Assembly: GCA_038214535.1 (NCBI GenBank)
Contig: JBBQRS010000062.1
Location: forward strand, 1 to 29,248
Direction of reading: 5' to 3'
DNA length: 29,248 bases
Origin: JBBQRS01 sp038214535
GTDB lineage: Bacteria; Chloroflexota; Anaerolineae; CG2-30-64-16
Of the stretch, positions 15,097 through 22,067 are shown in pieces; the stretch's first letter is position 1; each line of letters opens with the position of its first letter. The notes beneath the pieces are model-generated. The model was not told the origin of the DNA and did no database searches. It was given only the letters and a program-made list of their open reading frames with translations. The translations under genes and the position numbers were made by a program.

Positions 15097-16167
15097 TTAC
15101 AGTTGCAGGTTGATCGGCGCTTTGGCGACCGGCGGGCGCTGCGCGTTCATCACGCTGACCTGCGCGGCGATCTGCTGCGCGATGTTGCGGAATGCAATCG
15201 CCTGCGCGGAATTCGGCTGATAGGCAACGGTCGGCTTGCCGGCGTCGCCGCCTTCCCGGATCATCGCATCCAGGTAGATGCGGCCAAGGAACGGCACGCC
15301 CAACTGTGCGGCGGCCTGCTCGCCGCCTCCCACGCCGAAGACCTCGCCCGCCATGTTCTCCACGATGCCGAGCACCGGCACGTCCATGCGCTTAAAGGCA
15401 GTCAGCCCGCGCAGCGCATCCGAGAGGGCCACGTTTTGCGGCGTCGTCACGATGATCCCGCCCGTCAGCGGCACCAGTTGGGTCAGGCTCAACTGCGCGT
15501 CGCCCGTGCCTGGCGGCATGTCAACGATCAGGTAGTCCAGGTCGCTCCACGCCACATCGCCCAGCAACTGCTCGATGGCCTTGTGCAGCATCGGCCCGCG
15601 CCAGATCAGCGCCTCGCCCGGCGGCACCAGGAACCCGATAGACATGACTTGGACGCCGTTAACCTCCGCCGGGATCATCTTGTTGTCCCGTGGCTCTGGC
15701 ATGTCATCCACGCCCATCACCATCGGCACGTTCGGACCGTAGATGTCAGCGTCAAGAATACCCACGCGCGCGCCCATCTGCGCCAGCGCAACCGCCAGAT
15801 TCGCCGCGACGGTGGTCTTGCCGACGCCGCCCTTGCCGCTCGCCACCGCGATGATGTTTTTGATCGGCACTTGCATCTTGCCCGCGATCCGATTGTCGGA
15901 GCGGACCTGTGCGTCGAATGCCACGTTCACCTGTTTCACGCCCGGAATCTGCTTGACGGCCGCGCTTGCCTCGCTCTCGATCCGGTTTTTCAGCGGGCAG
16001 GCCGGCGTTGTGAGCGTCACGGTGAAGCTCACGTTGCCGTCGTCAACCGCAACGTCTTTGACCATGTTCAGCGTCACGAGGTCCTTGTGCAACTCCGGCT
16101 CCTGAACCGTGCTCAGGGCGGCGAGCACCATGTTCTCGGTGACGCGTATGCTAGATTGTCCAACCAT
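15097..16167 (-). CDS. mrp: Mrp/NBP35-family Fe-S cluster carrier ATPase (variant without CxxC)
   Basis: 356 aa. Residues 10-85 form a MIP18/DUF59 domain (VQEPELHKDL, TTPACPLK with C57). Residues 104-340 form the P-loop ATPase with deviant Walker A GKGGVGKT (111-118), DADIYGPN and VDMPPGTGD. The family scaffolds [4Fe-4S] clusters and delivers them to apoproteins. The CxxC that normally follows the VENM segment is missing; here the text is VENMAGEVFGVGGGEQAA. It ends the operon that starts with aldehyde dehydrogenase and includes nuoB, nuoCD and nuoI, so a role like Ind1/NUBPL (complex I cluster delivery) is a reasonable inference. The ATG is three bases past the previous gene, with GGAGAATGG upstream. 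Confidence 0.92.
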   Translation of the reverse strand: MVGQSSIRVTENMVLAALSTVQEPELHKDLVTLNMVKDVAVDDGNVSFTVTLTTPACPLKNRIESEASAAVKQIPGVKQVNVAFDAQVRSDNRIAGKMQVPIKNIIAVASGKGGVGKTTVAANLAVALAQMGARVGILDADIYGPNVPMVMGVDDMPEPRDNKMIPAEVNGVQVMSIGFLVPPGEALIWRGPMLHKAIEQLLGDVAWSDLDYLIVDMPPGTGDAQLSLTQLVPLTGGIIVTTPQNVALSDALRGLTAFKRMDVPVLGIVENMAGEVFGVGGGEQAAAQLGVPFLGRIYLDAMIREGGDAGKPTVAYQPNSAQAIAFRNIAQQIAAQVSVMNAQRPPVAKAPINLQL

Positions 16168-16170
16168 GAT

Positions 16171-17490
16171 TTATCCATTCTCCGTATGTTGAGAGTCGTC
16201 CATGACCAGGCGCGCCACTTCGCGCCCGATCTCGACGGCAAAATTCGTCCCGCGATCCCAAGGGTAGACCTGGCTCATACTGGCAAAGTAGAGGCCCCGC
16301 ACCGGCGTGCGTAAGTCGGGGATGTTCCGCGAGTGGTTCACCGCCGGGATGGGCTGCGCGTACGCCGTGCGCCACAGCCACGAATCCTTAACCCACGATG
16401 GATCGAAGTCGGGGTTGAAACGTTGCAGCGCAGGTAGGAAGCGCTCCAACAGCTCCTCTTTGCTGAGTTTGAAATACTCGTGCTCCGGCGGCAGATAGTC
16501 GCCGCAGTAAATGATATGGTCGCCCCCGTAGTGTTCTTTCGGGATGAAATTGGTATGCTCCACCAGCGCGAGGAAGGGGAAACCCGCTTCCTTGGGCAGG
16601 CTGTGCCAGTAATACTCCGTGAGCTGCCGGTCGAGTGAGAGGATCAGCACGAGCGCGCCCATAGACTTGAGCGCCTTCAGGCTACCCGCGTAACTCTCCG
16701 GCAGGTCAGGCGCAATGCGCGCCATCAGGGCCGGTGAACTGGTGGAGATCACCGCATCGAAGGCTTCGCTGCCTGTCGCCGTGGTAACTTCCAACCCATC
16801 ACCTGTCTTGCGGATTGCCGTCACGGGACAAGATAGCCGGATCTCCGCGCCCAGGTCGCGCCCCACCGCCGCAAACTGATCCATGAACGCCTGGAATCCG
16901 CCCTCGAACGTGCCCAGTTGCGTGGTGCGTGCGTGGATGCGCGCCCACAGCCACGCCATGTTCACCACGTTCAGGTTCTCTTCCCCGAACTTCCCCACCA
17001 ACAGCGGCTTCCAGATAGCCTCGTAGACACGCGACCCCACTTTGGCGCGCATCCACTCGTCCGCCGTGTAGGCTTCCAGCGCCTTCCAGTTCTCCGTCTT
17101 CTTGAGGAACACCCCCACCGACCCGAAACGCACGAGGTCTATCGGCGAGAAGTGTTGGACGGTGAACTTGAATGCCTCGCCGTAGGAGTCCAGCGGTTGA
17201 AACTTGCCCTGATAGTAGACGACCGTGTAGGGGCGGCGAAAGACGACCTTGTCGCTCCACCCCAATTCGGAGATCAGGCCGAGGATGTGCCGGTCGGAGG
17301 CGAACCAGTGATGATAGTACTTCTCCAGGCTCCAGTCCCAATGTGGGGCCTTGAAGCCTGCGGCCAGCCCGCCGACTTCGGGGGCGGCCTCGAACACCGT
17401 GACGCGATGGCCCGCGCGAACGAGGTCATAAGCGGCGGCCAGCCCCGCCGGGCCTGCCCCAATGACGGCCACACGCAACCGTTCGCTCAT
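16171..17490 (-). CDS. FAD/NAD(P)-dependent oxidoreductase of the amine oxidase/phytoene desaturase group
   Basis: 439 aa. VAVIGAGPAGLAAAYDLVRA gives the N-terminal dinucleotide fold with GxGxxG at 10-15, followed by VFEAAPEVGGLA. The C-terminus has GLYFASMSQVYPWDRGTNFA, the second FAD contact of this group. There is no signal peptide, although the group sometimes works at membranes on lipid-like substrates. Relatives are annotated as protoporphyrinogen oxidase-like or UDP-galactopyranose mutase-like. I cannot choose a substrate. The start overlaps the preceding stop as ATGA and the stop is three bases before mrp, so it is firmly inside the nuo operon, where a redox or cofactor role would fit. 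Confidence 0.82.
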   Translation of the reverse strand: MSERLRVAVIGAGPAGLAAAYDLVRAGHRVTVFEAAPEVGGLAAGFKAPHWDWSLEKYYHHWFASDRHILGLISELGWSDKVVFRRPYTVVYYQGKFQPLDSYGEAFKFTVQHFSPIDLVRFGSVGVFLKKTENWKALEAYTADEWMRAKVGSRVYEAIWKPLLVGKFGEENLNVVNMAWLWARIHARTTQLGTFEGGFQAFMDQFAAVGRDLGAEIRLSCPVTAIRKTGDGLEVTTATGSEAFDAVISTSSPALMARIAPDLPESYAGSLKALKSMGALVLILSLDRQLTEYYWHSLPKEAGFPFLALVEHTNFIPKEHYGGDHIIYCGDYLPPEHEYFKLSKEELLERFLPALQRFNPDFDPSWVKDSWLWRTAYAQPIPAVNHSRNIPDLRTPVRGLYFASMSQVYPWDRGTNFAVEIGREVARLVMDDSQHTENG

Positions 17491-17867
17491 GGCAGGTAAG
17501 GAGCTTCCTCCAGCGATCCGGCGGTCTCTTCCTCATCCTCTTCCGACACCGGCGACCCGGAGAGATACGCGTCCACGTCGCGGCGCGCCTTCTGATAGAC
17601 GACGACCAGTTCGGCGTCTTCGCCCTTGAATTGCACGACGGTTTGAGACGCGCACAACTGGCACCCGCGCATGTAGCGGAAGCTGCCTTCGTGGCATTTG
17701 ATACAGCCGTCTAACCGGATCATCATCAGCGTAAACGCCAGGCTGTCGGGATCTGTCTCCGGCAGATTCGTGACGCTATCCACCAGGGCCGCCCACTCGG
17801 GACCGCGCAAATTCCGCAGTGACGCAATCAGGCGCGGCGGAAATAACAACTCAGCTTTTGGGTACAT
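17487..17867 (-). CDS. Uncharacterised small CxxCH/CxxC protein in the nuo operon
   Basis: 126 aa, not recognised as a named family. The centre holds C55-x2-C58-H59 (GCIKCHEG) and C69-x2-C72 (GCQLCAS), ten residues apart, a likely Fe-S or zinc site. CxxCH is also the haem c motif, but no signal peptide or membrane segment is present, so cytochrome c is unlikely. Residues 73-100 look structured; the last 25 residues are strongly acidic (SEEDEEETAGSLEEA). It starts two bases after the DUF1858 gene and overlaps the FAD oxidoreductase start by ATGA, so translation of the three is coupled. An electron-transfer or assembly role beside complex I subunits is an inference from context only. Confidence 0.8.
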   Translation of the reverse strand: MYPKAELLFPPRLIASLRNLRGPEWAALVDSVTNLPETDPDSLAFTLMMIRLDGCIKCHEGSFRYMRGCQLCASQTVVQFKGEDAELVVVYQKARRDVDAYLSGSPVSEEDEEETAGSLEEAPYLP

Positions 17868-17869
17868 TT

Positions 17870-18334
17870 TCAGAACGTCACCTTCACATTAGAAACTTTC
17901 TCCGCAGTCGGGCCGGTCGAGCCGCCACCGCCGGGTTCAAGCAACCCGTTCAACGCCAGCATCAGGGCTTTCTCGTCTACCCCGTAGGTCTTGCATGCGC
18001 CTTCAATCGTATCCACGTCGCTGACGACGCAATGCGAACAGCCGCCGAGGTGGAAGTTTGCGAGCACATCGTTGACGCGGGGATGCACCGCCATCGCCTC
18101 GGCCATGGTCATTGTGGGCGTGAATTGCACATCGCCCCGTTGGCGTTGCATTTCGAGGCGCAGCTCCATGAACTGCTCATCCAGCGCCTCGCGTTGGTCC
18201 ATGATGTCGGACTTGAGGCTGTAGAGGCTGCTCTCGAGGCGCGAGAGCCGTTGATCCAACGCGCCGGCGCGCCGCAACGCGAAATAAGAGACCCACAGCG
18301 CAAGGATGGCGAGGGTCAGCGCTGCAATTTCCAT
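17870..18334 (-). CDS. Membrane-tethered DUF1858 protein
   Basis: 154 aa. Residues 4-20 form one hydrophobic helix (IAALTLAILALWVSYFAL), followed by a predicted coiled coil at about 24-66 with heptad-like leucines and alternating charge. A DUF1858 domain follows at 72-133, including MTMAEAMAVHPRVNDVLANF and HLGGCSHC with C99 and C102, plus C114. DUF1858 domains occur beside hybrid-cluster and Fe-S proteins and their biochemical role is not settled. The tail is glycine-rich and probably disordered. AAGGAGAG precedes the ATG by six bases. The gene is embedded between the nuoI-linked ORF and the CxxCH protein, suggesting a membrane-anchored redox or assembly partner. Confidence 0.82.
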   Translation of the reverse strand: MEIAALTLAILALWVSYFALRRAGALDQRLSRLESSLYSLKSDIMDQREALDEQFMELRLEMQRQRGDVQFTPTMTMAEAMAVHPRVNDVLANFHLGGCSHCVVSDVDTIEGACKTYGVDEKALMLALNGLLEPGGGGSTGPTAEKVSNVKVTF

Positions 18335-18361
18335 GTTAAGCTCTCCTTCCAGGCTACGTGG

Positions 18362-18544
18362 TCAGCGACTCGCCGGGCGCAAGCAGCACCGGTTTGGCCG
18401 GGGCTGCGCGGCAATGGCGTCGGCCACCGAACGTGCGTCCTGTGCGATGACATCCAATGTATTATCATGCATCAGGATGGCCGTTTTAGGCTGTAAGAAC
18501 TCTACCGCTTTGACCACATCTTTTGGCTCCTTGCGGGTCGTCAC
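18362..18544 (-). CDS. 60-codon ORF coupled to nuoI, possibly frameshifted near its end
   Basis: Starts at GTG 18544, overlapping the nuoI stop as GTGA, with no separate ribosome site. The first 45 residues look like a normal protein (KAVEFLQPKTAILMHDNTLD, then VIAQDARSVADAIAA). The last 15 (QPRPNRCCLRPASR) look unlike coding sequence. A single-base shift around the CCCC run at about 18408 would instead give a tail reading PAKPVLLAPGESLTT, stopping at 18354, 19 bases before the next start. The ORF is thus either a short protein or one whose end is altered by a sequence error or true frameshift. I do not recognise the family. Confidence 0.55.
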   Translation of the reverse strand: MTTRKEPKDVVKAVEFLQPKTAILMHDNTLDVIAQDARSVADAIAAQPRPNRCCLRPASR

Positions 18545-19305
18545 TCTGCGCCGTCGGCCTCGGCCTTCGCCTTTGCCGCGCGCTTGGCGGCGGCCTCGGC
18601 CTTCAACCGCTCGACCTCTTCCGGGCTCATCTTGCCGCGCGCAGCCGGCGCAACCGTTGCATCACCGGCCTCCGCCTTGGCTGCCGCAGCGGCTGCGGCC
18701 TTAGCCGCGCGTTCGGCATCCTTGGCGGCCTTCTCTGCCTCTTTCGTCAGGCGCGCTTCTTCTTCCGCGGCCCAATCGGTCGGGCGGATGCGCGCGTAGT
18801 AGGTCGTCGGCACGCTCAGCTCTTTCAGGTCAAAAATCAGGTTCGGCATCCGCTCGTAGGCTGCAATCTCGTAATCGTGGTTCATCTTGATCGCATCGAA
18901 CGGGCAGAACTCGGCGCACAGCCCACAGTTCATGCAGATGGTCGTATCAATGTAGAACTCGCTGGGCTTCGTCATCGGCTTGCCCGACTCGTCCTTGGCG
19001 CGCACGATCCAGATGCACTGGGGAGGGCACACCTTCGCGCAGATGCCGCACGCCGTGCATTTGTCCTCGCCGGTCTCCGCGTCGTAGATCAGCATCGGGA
19101 TATAGCGGAAGCGCTCCGGCAGCTTGCGGCGCTCTTCCGGATATTGGATCGTGAACAAGCCGGTCTGCTCGTCCACGTTGCTCTGATCAATCTCTTCGCG
19201 CCCGCCGGCATAGCGGCTCGGTATCTTCTTAACGTCGTCCACATACGTGCCGACGAATTCTTTAATGGTGACGCCGAGTCCCTTGAGTACCCCGGTTCCA
19301 AACAT
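18541..19305 (-). CDS. nuoI: NADH-quinone oxidoreductase subunit I with long Ala/Lys/Glu tail
   Basis: 254 aa. Two [4Fe-4S] motifs are C83, C86, C89, C93 (CTACGICAKVC) and C124, C127, C130, C134 (CMNCGLCAEFC), the ligands of clusters N6a and N6b in the peripheral arm of complex I. Around them are RYIPMLIYDAETGEDKC and the conserved AIKMNHDYE. Residues 178-254 form an added tail of about 75 residues made mostly of Ala, Lys and Glu, helical and low-complexity, absent from ordinary NuoI (150-180 aa). AAGGAG lies seven bases before the ATG. The stop overlaps the next ORF start by four bases. It is the third nuo gene of a B-CD-I set. Confidence 0.93.
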   Translation of the reverse strand: MFGTGVLKGLGVTIKEFVGTYVDDVKKIPSRYAGGREEIDQSNVDEQTGLFTIQYPEERRKLPERFRYIPMLIYDAETGEDKCTACGICAKVCPPQCIWIVRAKDESGKPMTKPSEFYIDTTICMNCGLCAEFCPFDAIKMNHDYEIAAYERMPNLIFDLKELSVPTTYYARIRPTDWAAEEEARLTKEAEKAAKDAERAAKAAAAAAAKAEAGDATVAPAARGKMSPEEVERLKAEAAAKRAAKAKAEADGAE

Positions 19306-19317
19306 ACGTCGCTCCTT

Positions 19318-19344
19318 ATCCCCGGTCGGCTTGTGATCGGGGAT
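19318..19344. promoter_or_regulatory. Hairpin abutting the nuoI ribosome site
   Basis: ATCCCCG (19318-19324) and CGGGGAT (19338-19344) form a 7-bp stem with a 13-base loop in the short nuoCD-nuoI gap. On the transcript the stem ends immediately before the AAGGAG of nuoI (about 19312-19317), so it could influence nuoI translation or message processing. Confidence 0.4.
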
Positions 19345-19379
19345 TATCCTCGGTCACAGACTGATCGGGGGTTACCTGT
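19324..19379. repeat. Imperfect 28-bp tandem repeat between nuoCD and nuoI
   Basis: Two adjacent 28-base units start GGTC at 19324 and 19352 and share TGATCGGGG followed by TTA in the same positions. The second unit runs over the nuoCD stop codon (19372-19374). Probably a local duplication in the gap; low complexity is limited. Confidence 0.45.
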
Positions 19380-21129
19380 CCACTTCACCCAGGATGATAT
19401 CCACCGCGCCGAGGATCACCACGGCGTCGGCGATCTTGTGGCCGAGGCTGATCTGTTCCAGGCTGGTCAGGTTGATGAAGGTTGGCGCGCGGACGTGATA
19501 GCGATACGGGTTGGGTTTGCCATCGCTGACGACGTAGAACCCCAGTTCACCCTTCGCCCCCTCGATGCGGGAATAGGCCTCGCCCGCCGGCACGCGCACC
19601 TGATATTGCTTCTTGCCCTCCGGCATGATGGGGCCTTCCGGCATCCCATCCAGAGCCTGCTTCAGGATGCGCAGGCTCTCGTAAATCTCGCGCATTCGCA
19701 CGATGAACCGCGCCCACACGTCGCCCTCGGGCCGGGTCACCACGTCGAACTCGAACCGGTCATAAATGGAGTACGGCTCGGCCCGCCGGATGTCATAGGA
19801 CACGCCCGACGCGCGCAGCATCGGTCCGGCCATGCTGGTGGCGATGGCGTCCTCGGCGCTCAGCACGCCGATGCCCTTGCTGCGGGCCAGGAAGATCTCG
19901 TTGCCCGTCAACATCTTCTCGAAGCTCTCCATCACGCGGGGCAACCGGTTCCACACCAGTTCGCGCGCCCGTTCCATCCAGCCGACCGGAATGTCGGCGA
20001 ACACGCCGCCGAAGCGCATATAATTGCACATCATGCGCGAACCGGATACGGACTCGAACAGGTCGAGGATCAGCTCGCGCTCGCGCAGGCCATAGAGCGC
20101 CGGCGTGAAATACGCGCCCAGGTCGTTGAAGAGGAACCCGATGGCGATCAAGTGGCTGACGATGCGGGTGAACTCGGCCATGATCACGCGCAGATAATCG
20201 GCGCGCTCCGGGATTTCCAGCCCCATCAGCTTCTCGACGGCCAGCACATACCCCAGGTTGTTCGACATGGAGGTGATGTAATCGAGCCGGTCGGTGAACG
20301 GGATGTTCATGATGTAGGTGTTGCGCTCGCCGATCTTCTCGTGGCAGCGATGCAGATAGCCGATCTCCGGCTCCAGCCCGACGATCGTCTCGCCCTCGAG
20401 CGCGGCGACCATGCGGAAGACGCCGTGCGTGCTGGGGTGTTGCGGCCCCATGTTGATCAGCATCCGCTCGGTGCGGATGTCGCCCGTGGCGCTGCCCATC
20501 TCCTCGACGCCCATCAGGCGACGATATTGCACCTGCGGTTGCGTCCACAAATCGGGGTCCCACGCCACCGGATAGGTCACGTTGTCGCGCCAGGGCACCC
20601 GATCCTCGGCCCACACATGCTCCCCATCGGGGTGGCGGCTCTTGAAGGGTTTGCTGTCTTCTTCGAAATAGGGTTCCCGGAAATCCTTGCGCAGCGGGTA
20701 GCCCTCGAAGCCTTCCCACAACAGGATGCGGCGCAGGTTGGGATGGCCCTCGAAGCGGATGCCCATCATGTCGTAGATTTCGCGCTCTTGCAGATCGGCC
20801 CCGCGCCAGACGGACGTCACCGATGGCAGCACCGGCGCCGCTTTGTCGGTCAGGCGAACCTTCAGCACCAGGGCATCCTTCGGTTTGGCGACCCCGTAGA
20901 GGTAATACACCACCTCAAAATAGCCGGGCCAGTCCACGCTGGTGACCATCGAGAGATAATCGTATCCCTCGTGGTCGCGCAGATGCCGCGCCAGTTGCAG
21001 CAAATGCTCCGCGGAGACGATCAGCCCGTTAGCGGAGACTTCCACGACTGCGCCCGGCGCAACGTCGCTGTACGGCAGTTCGGTGGGCGCGGCCTCGGTC
21101 TGCGTCATTGGTTCGGCTGTGGTGCTCAT
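19372..21129 (-). CDS. nuoCD: NADH-quinone oxidoreductase, fused subunits C and D
   Basis: 585 aa. Residues 25-185 are NuoC (30 kDa subunit; VTSVDWPGYFEVVYYLY, LQEREIYDMMGIRFEGHPNL, GYPLRKDF). Residues 215-585 are NuoD (49 kDa; MGPQHPSTHGVFR with the quinone-site histidine, PFTDRLDY with Y284 matching the quinone-site tyrosine, and C-terminal IILGEVDR). There are no paired nickel-binding CxxC motifs, so it is a complex I subunit rather than a NiFe hydrogenase. C261-C262 region: HRCHEK has a Cys (262) where many NuoD proteins have Gly or Asn. C-D fusion is known in several lineages. GAGGGA precedes the ATG; nuoB ends 20 bases upstream. Confidence 0.95.
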   Translation of the reverse strand: MSTTAEPMTQTEAAPTELPYSDVAPGAVVEVSANGLIVSAEHLLQLARHLRDHEGYDYLSMVTSVDWPGYFEVVYYLYGVAKPKDALVLKVRLTDKAAPVLPSVTSVWRGADLQEREIYDMMGIRFEGHPNLRRILLWEGFEGYPLRKDFREPYFEEDSKPFKSRHPDGEHVWAEDRVPWRDNVTYPVAWDPDLWTQPQVQYRRLMGVEEMGSATGDIRTERMLINMGPQHPSTHGVFRMVAALEGETIVGLEPEIGYLHRCHEKIGERNTYIMNIPFTDRLDYITSMSNNLGYVLAVEKLMGLEIPERADYLRVIMAEFTRIVSHLIAIGFLFNDLGAYFTPALYGLRERELILDLFESVSGSRMMCNYMRFGGVFADIPVGWMERARELVWNRLPRVMESFEKMLTGNEIFLARSKGIGVLSAEDAIATSMAGPMLRASGVSYDIRRAEPYSIYDRFEFDVVTRPEGDVWARFIVRMREIYESLRILKQALDGMPEGPIMPEGKKQYQVRVPAGEAYSRIEGAKGELGFYVVSDGKPNPYRYHVRAPTFINLTSLEQISLGHKIADAVVILGAVDIILGEVDR

Positions 21130-21149
21130 CTATGTCCCTCTTACTTGCG

Positions 21150-21833
21150 TCACGCGGCTTCCGTGATGGTCTCCGGCTCGACGCGCGCATCTTCTTCGCC
21201 GGCGACCTGTTCTGTCGTCGCAATCTCGGCCAACCGCTTCAGCGCCTCGCGATCCTTCGGGTTGTACAGGTCAGGCCCCAGCACCGGCATGGGAAGCGGC
21301 TCGTTGAGTTGATCCTTGCGATACCACGGCACGGTCGAGATGGACTGCTTGAAGACCTTCTCGTGAATCTTCAGCGCGCCGTAAATCAGCGCCTCGGGGG
21401 TCGGCGGGCAGCCCGGCACGTAAACGTCTACCGGCACGTACTTGTCAATCCCCGACACGACGTTGTAGCCTTCCTTGAACGGCCCGCCCGACGAAGCGCA
21501 CGCGCCCATCGCCATCACGTATTTCGGCTCGGCCATCTGGTTGTAGAGGCGCACGATGTTCGGCACCATTTTCTTGGTGACCGTACCGGAGACGATCATC
21601 AGGTCGGCCTGGCGCGGCGAGGCGCGCATGATCTCCATGCCGAACCGGCTCATGTCGAAGCGCGCGGCTTGCACGGCGATCATCTCGATGGCGCAGCACG
21701 CCAGCCCGAACATCATCGGCCACATCGAGCGGGCGCGCCCCCAGTTGTACACGCTGTCCACCGTGGTCAGGAAGATGTTGCGCTCCAGTTCTTCAGGAAC
21801 GCCGGAGGTGTCCGCGTTCTTGGCTTCCATCAT
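21150..21833 (-). CDS. nuoB: NADH-quinone oxidoreductase subunit B
   Basis: 227 aa, slightly long for NuoB (about 160-220). Cluster N2 ligands are the tandem C46-C47 (LACCAIEM), C112 (MGACASSGG) and C142 (VPGCPP). ASPRQADLMIVSGTVTKKM is the family hallmark. N2 passes electrons to quinone at the NuoB-NuoD interface. The C-terminal 50 residues are less conserved and acidic. The start ATG overlaps the stop of the 78-aa protein as ATGA. No nuoA precedes it, although nuoA is the usual upstream neighbour. Confidence 0.95.
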   Translation of the reverse strand: MMEAKNADTSGVPEELERNIFLTTVDSVYNWGRARSMWPMMFGLACCAIEMIAVQAARFDMSRFGMEIMRASPRQADLMIVSGTVTKKMVPNIVRLYNQMAEPKYVMAMGACASSGGPFKEGYNVVSGIDKYVPVDVYVPGCPPTPEALIYGALKIHEKVFKQSISTVPWYRKDQLNEPLPMPVLGPDLYNPKDREALKRLAEIATTEQVAGEEDARVEPETITEAA

Positions 21834-22066
21834 GCCGCTCCCGTCGGGTTGTTCGGCAGGAAGCCGGTCGTGCGTTTCGGCTTGTCTTCCGAGCGCCCCA
21901 ACACGTACACCGTGGCCTGCGCCGTGTGCCCGATCGTGATCAGTTTCCAGCCGTCGGCCAGCAACTGGTTGACTTCCTCGATGCGCTCGTCCGCTTCAAC
22001 CGTCACCTGGCGCAACTTCTTGAAAGCCATGTCCTCAGCAGCAATCGTGGGAGTTATTTCAGACAT
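21830..22066 (-). CDS. Small uncharacterised protein in the usual nuoA position
   Basis: 78 aa from the ATG at 22066, which follows the aldehyde dehydrogenase stop by one base with AGGTGTG just upstream. An in-frame TTG at 22096 would overlap that gene. The centre, VEADERIEEVNQLLADGWKL followed by ITIGHTAQATVYVLGR, resembles small alpha-beta proteins of the DUF4177/DUF1737 type (a helix, then a GWxL turn, then a strand). There are no membrane helices, so it is not NuoA. It is translationally coupled to nuoB (ATGA). Role unknown; a regulatory or assembly function for the coupled complex is only a guess. Confidence 0.75.
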   Translation of the reverse strand: MSEITPTIAAEDMAFKKLRQVTVEADERIEEVNQLLADGWKLITIGHTAQATVYVLGRSEDKPKRTTGFLPNNPTGAA

Positions 22067-22067
22067 A

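Noticed and set aside
17487..17867. The CxxCH protein as a c-type cytochrome
   Set aside because: No signal peptide or membrane anchor, and a second CxxC ten residues on fits a metal or Fe-S site better.
19372..21129. NuoCD as a membrane-bound NiFe hydrogenase large subunit
   Set aside because: The N- and C-terminal CxxC pairs that bind nickel are absent, and quinone-site residues of NuoD are present.
18523..21312. A 929-codon open frame on the + strand
   Set aside because: It lies antisense to nuoI and nuoCD, whose motifs are unmistakable. Its translation is rich in His, Arg and Leu with no domain landmarks, the usual mirror of GC-rich coding DNA.
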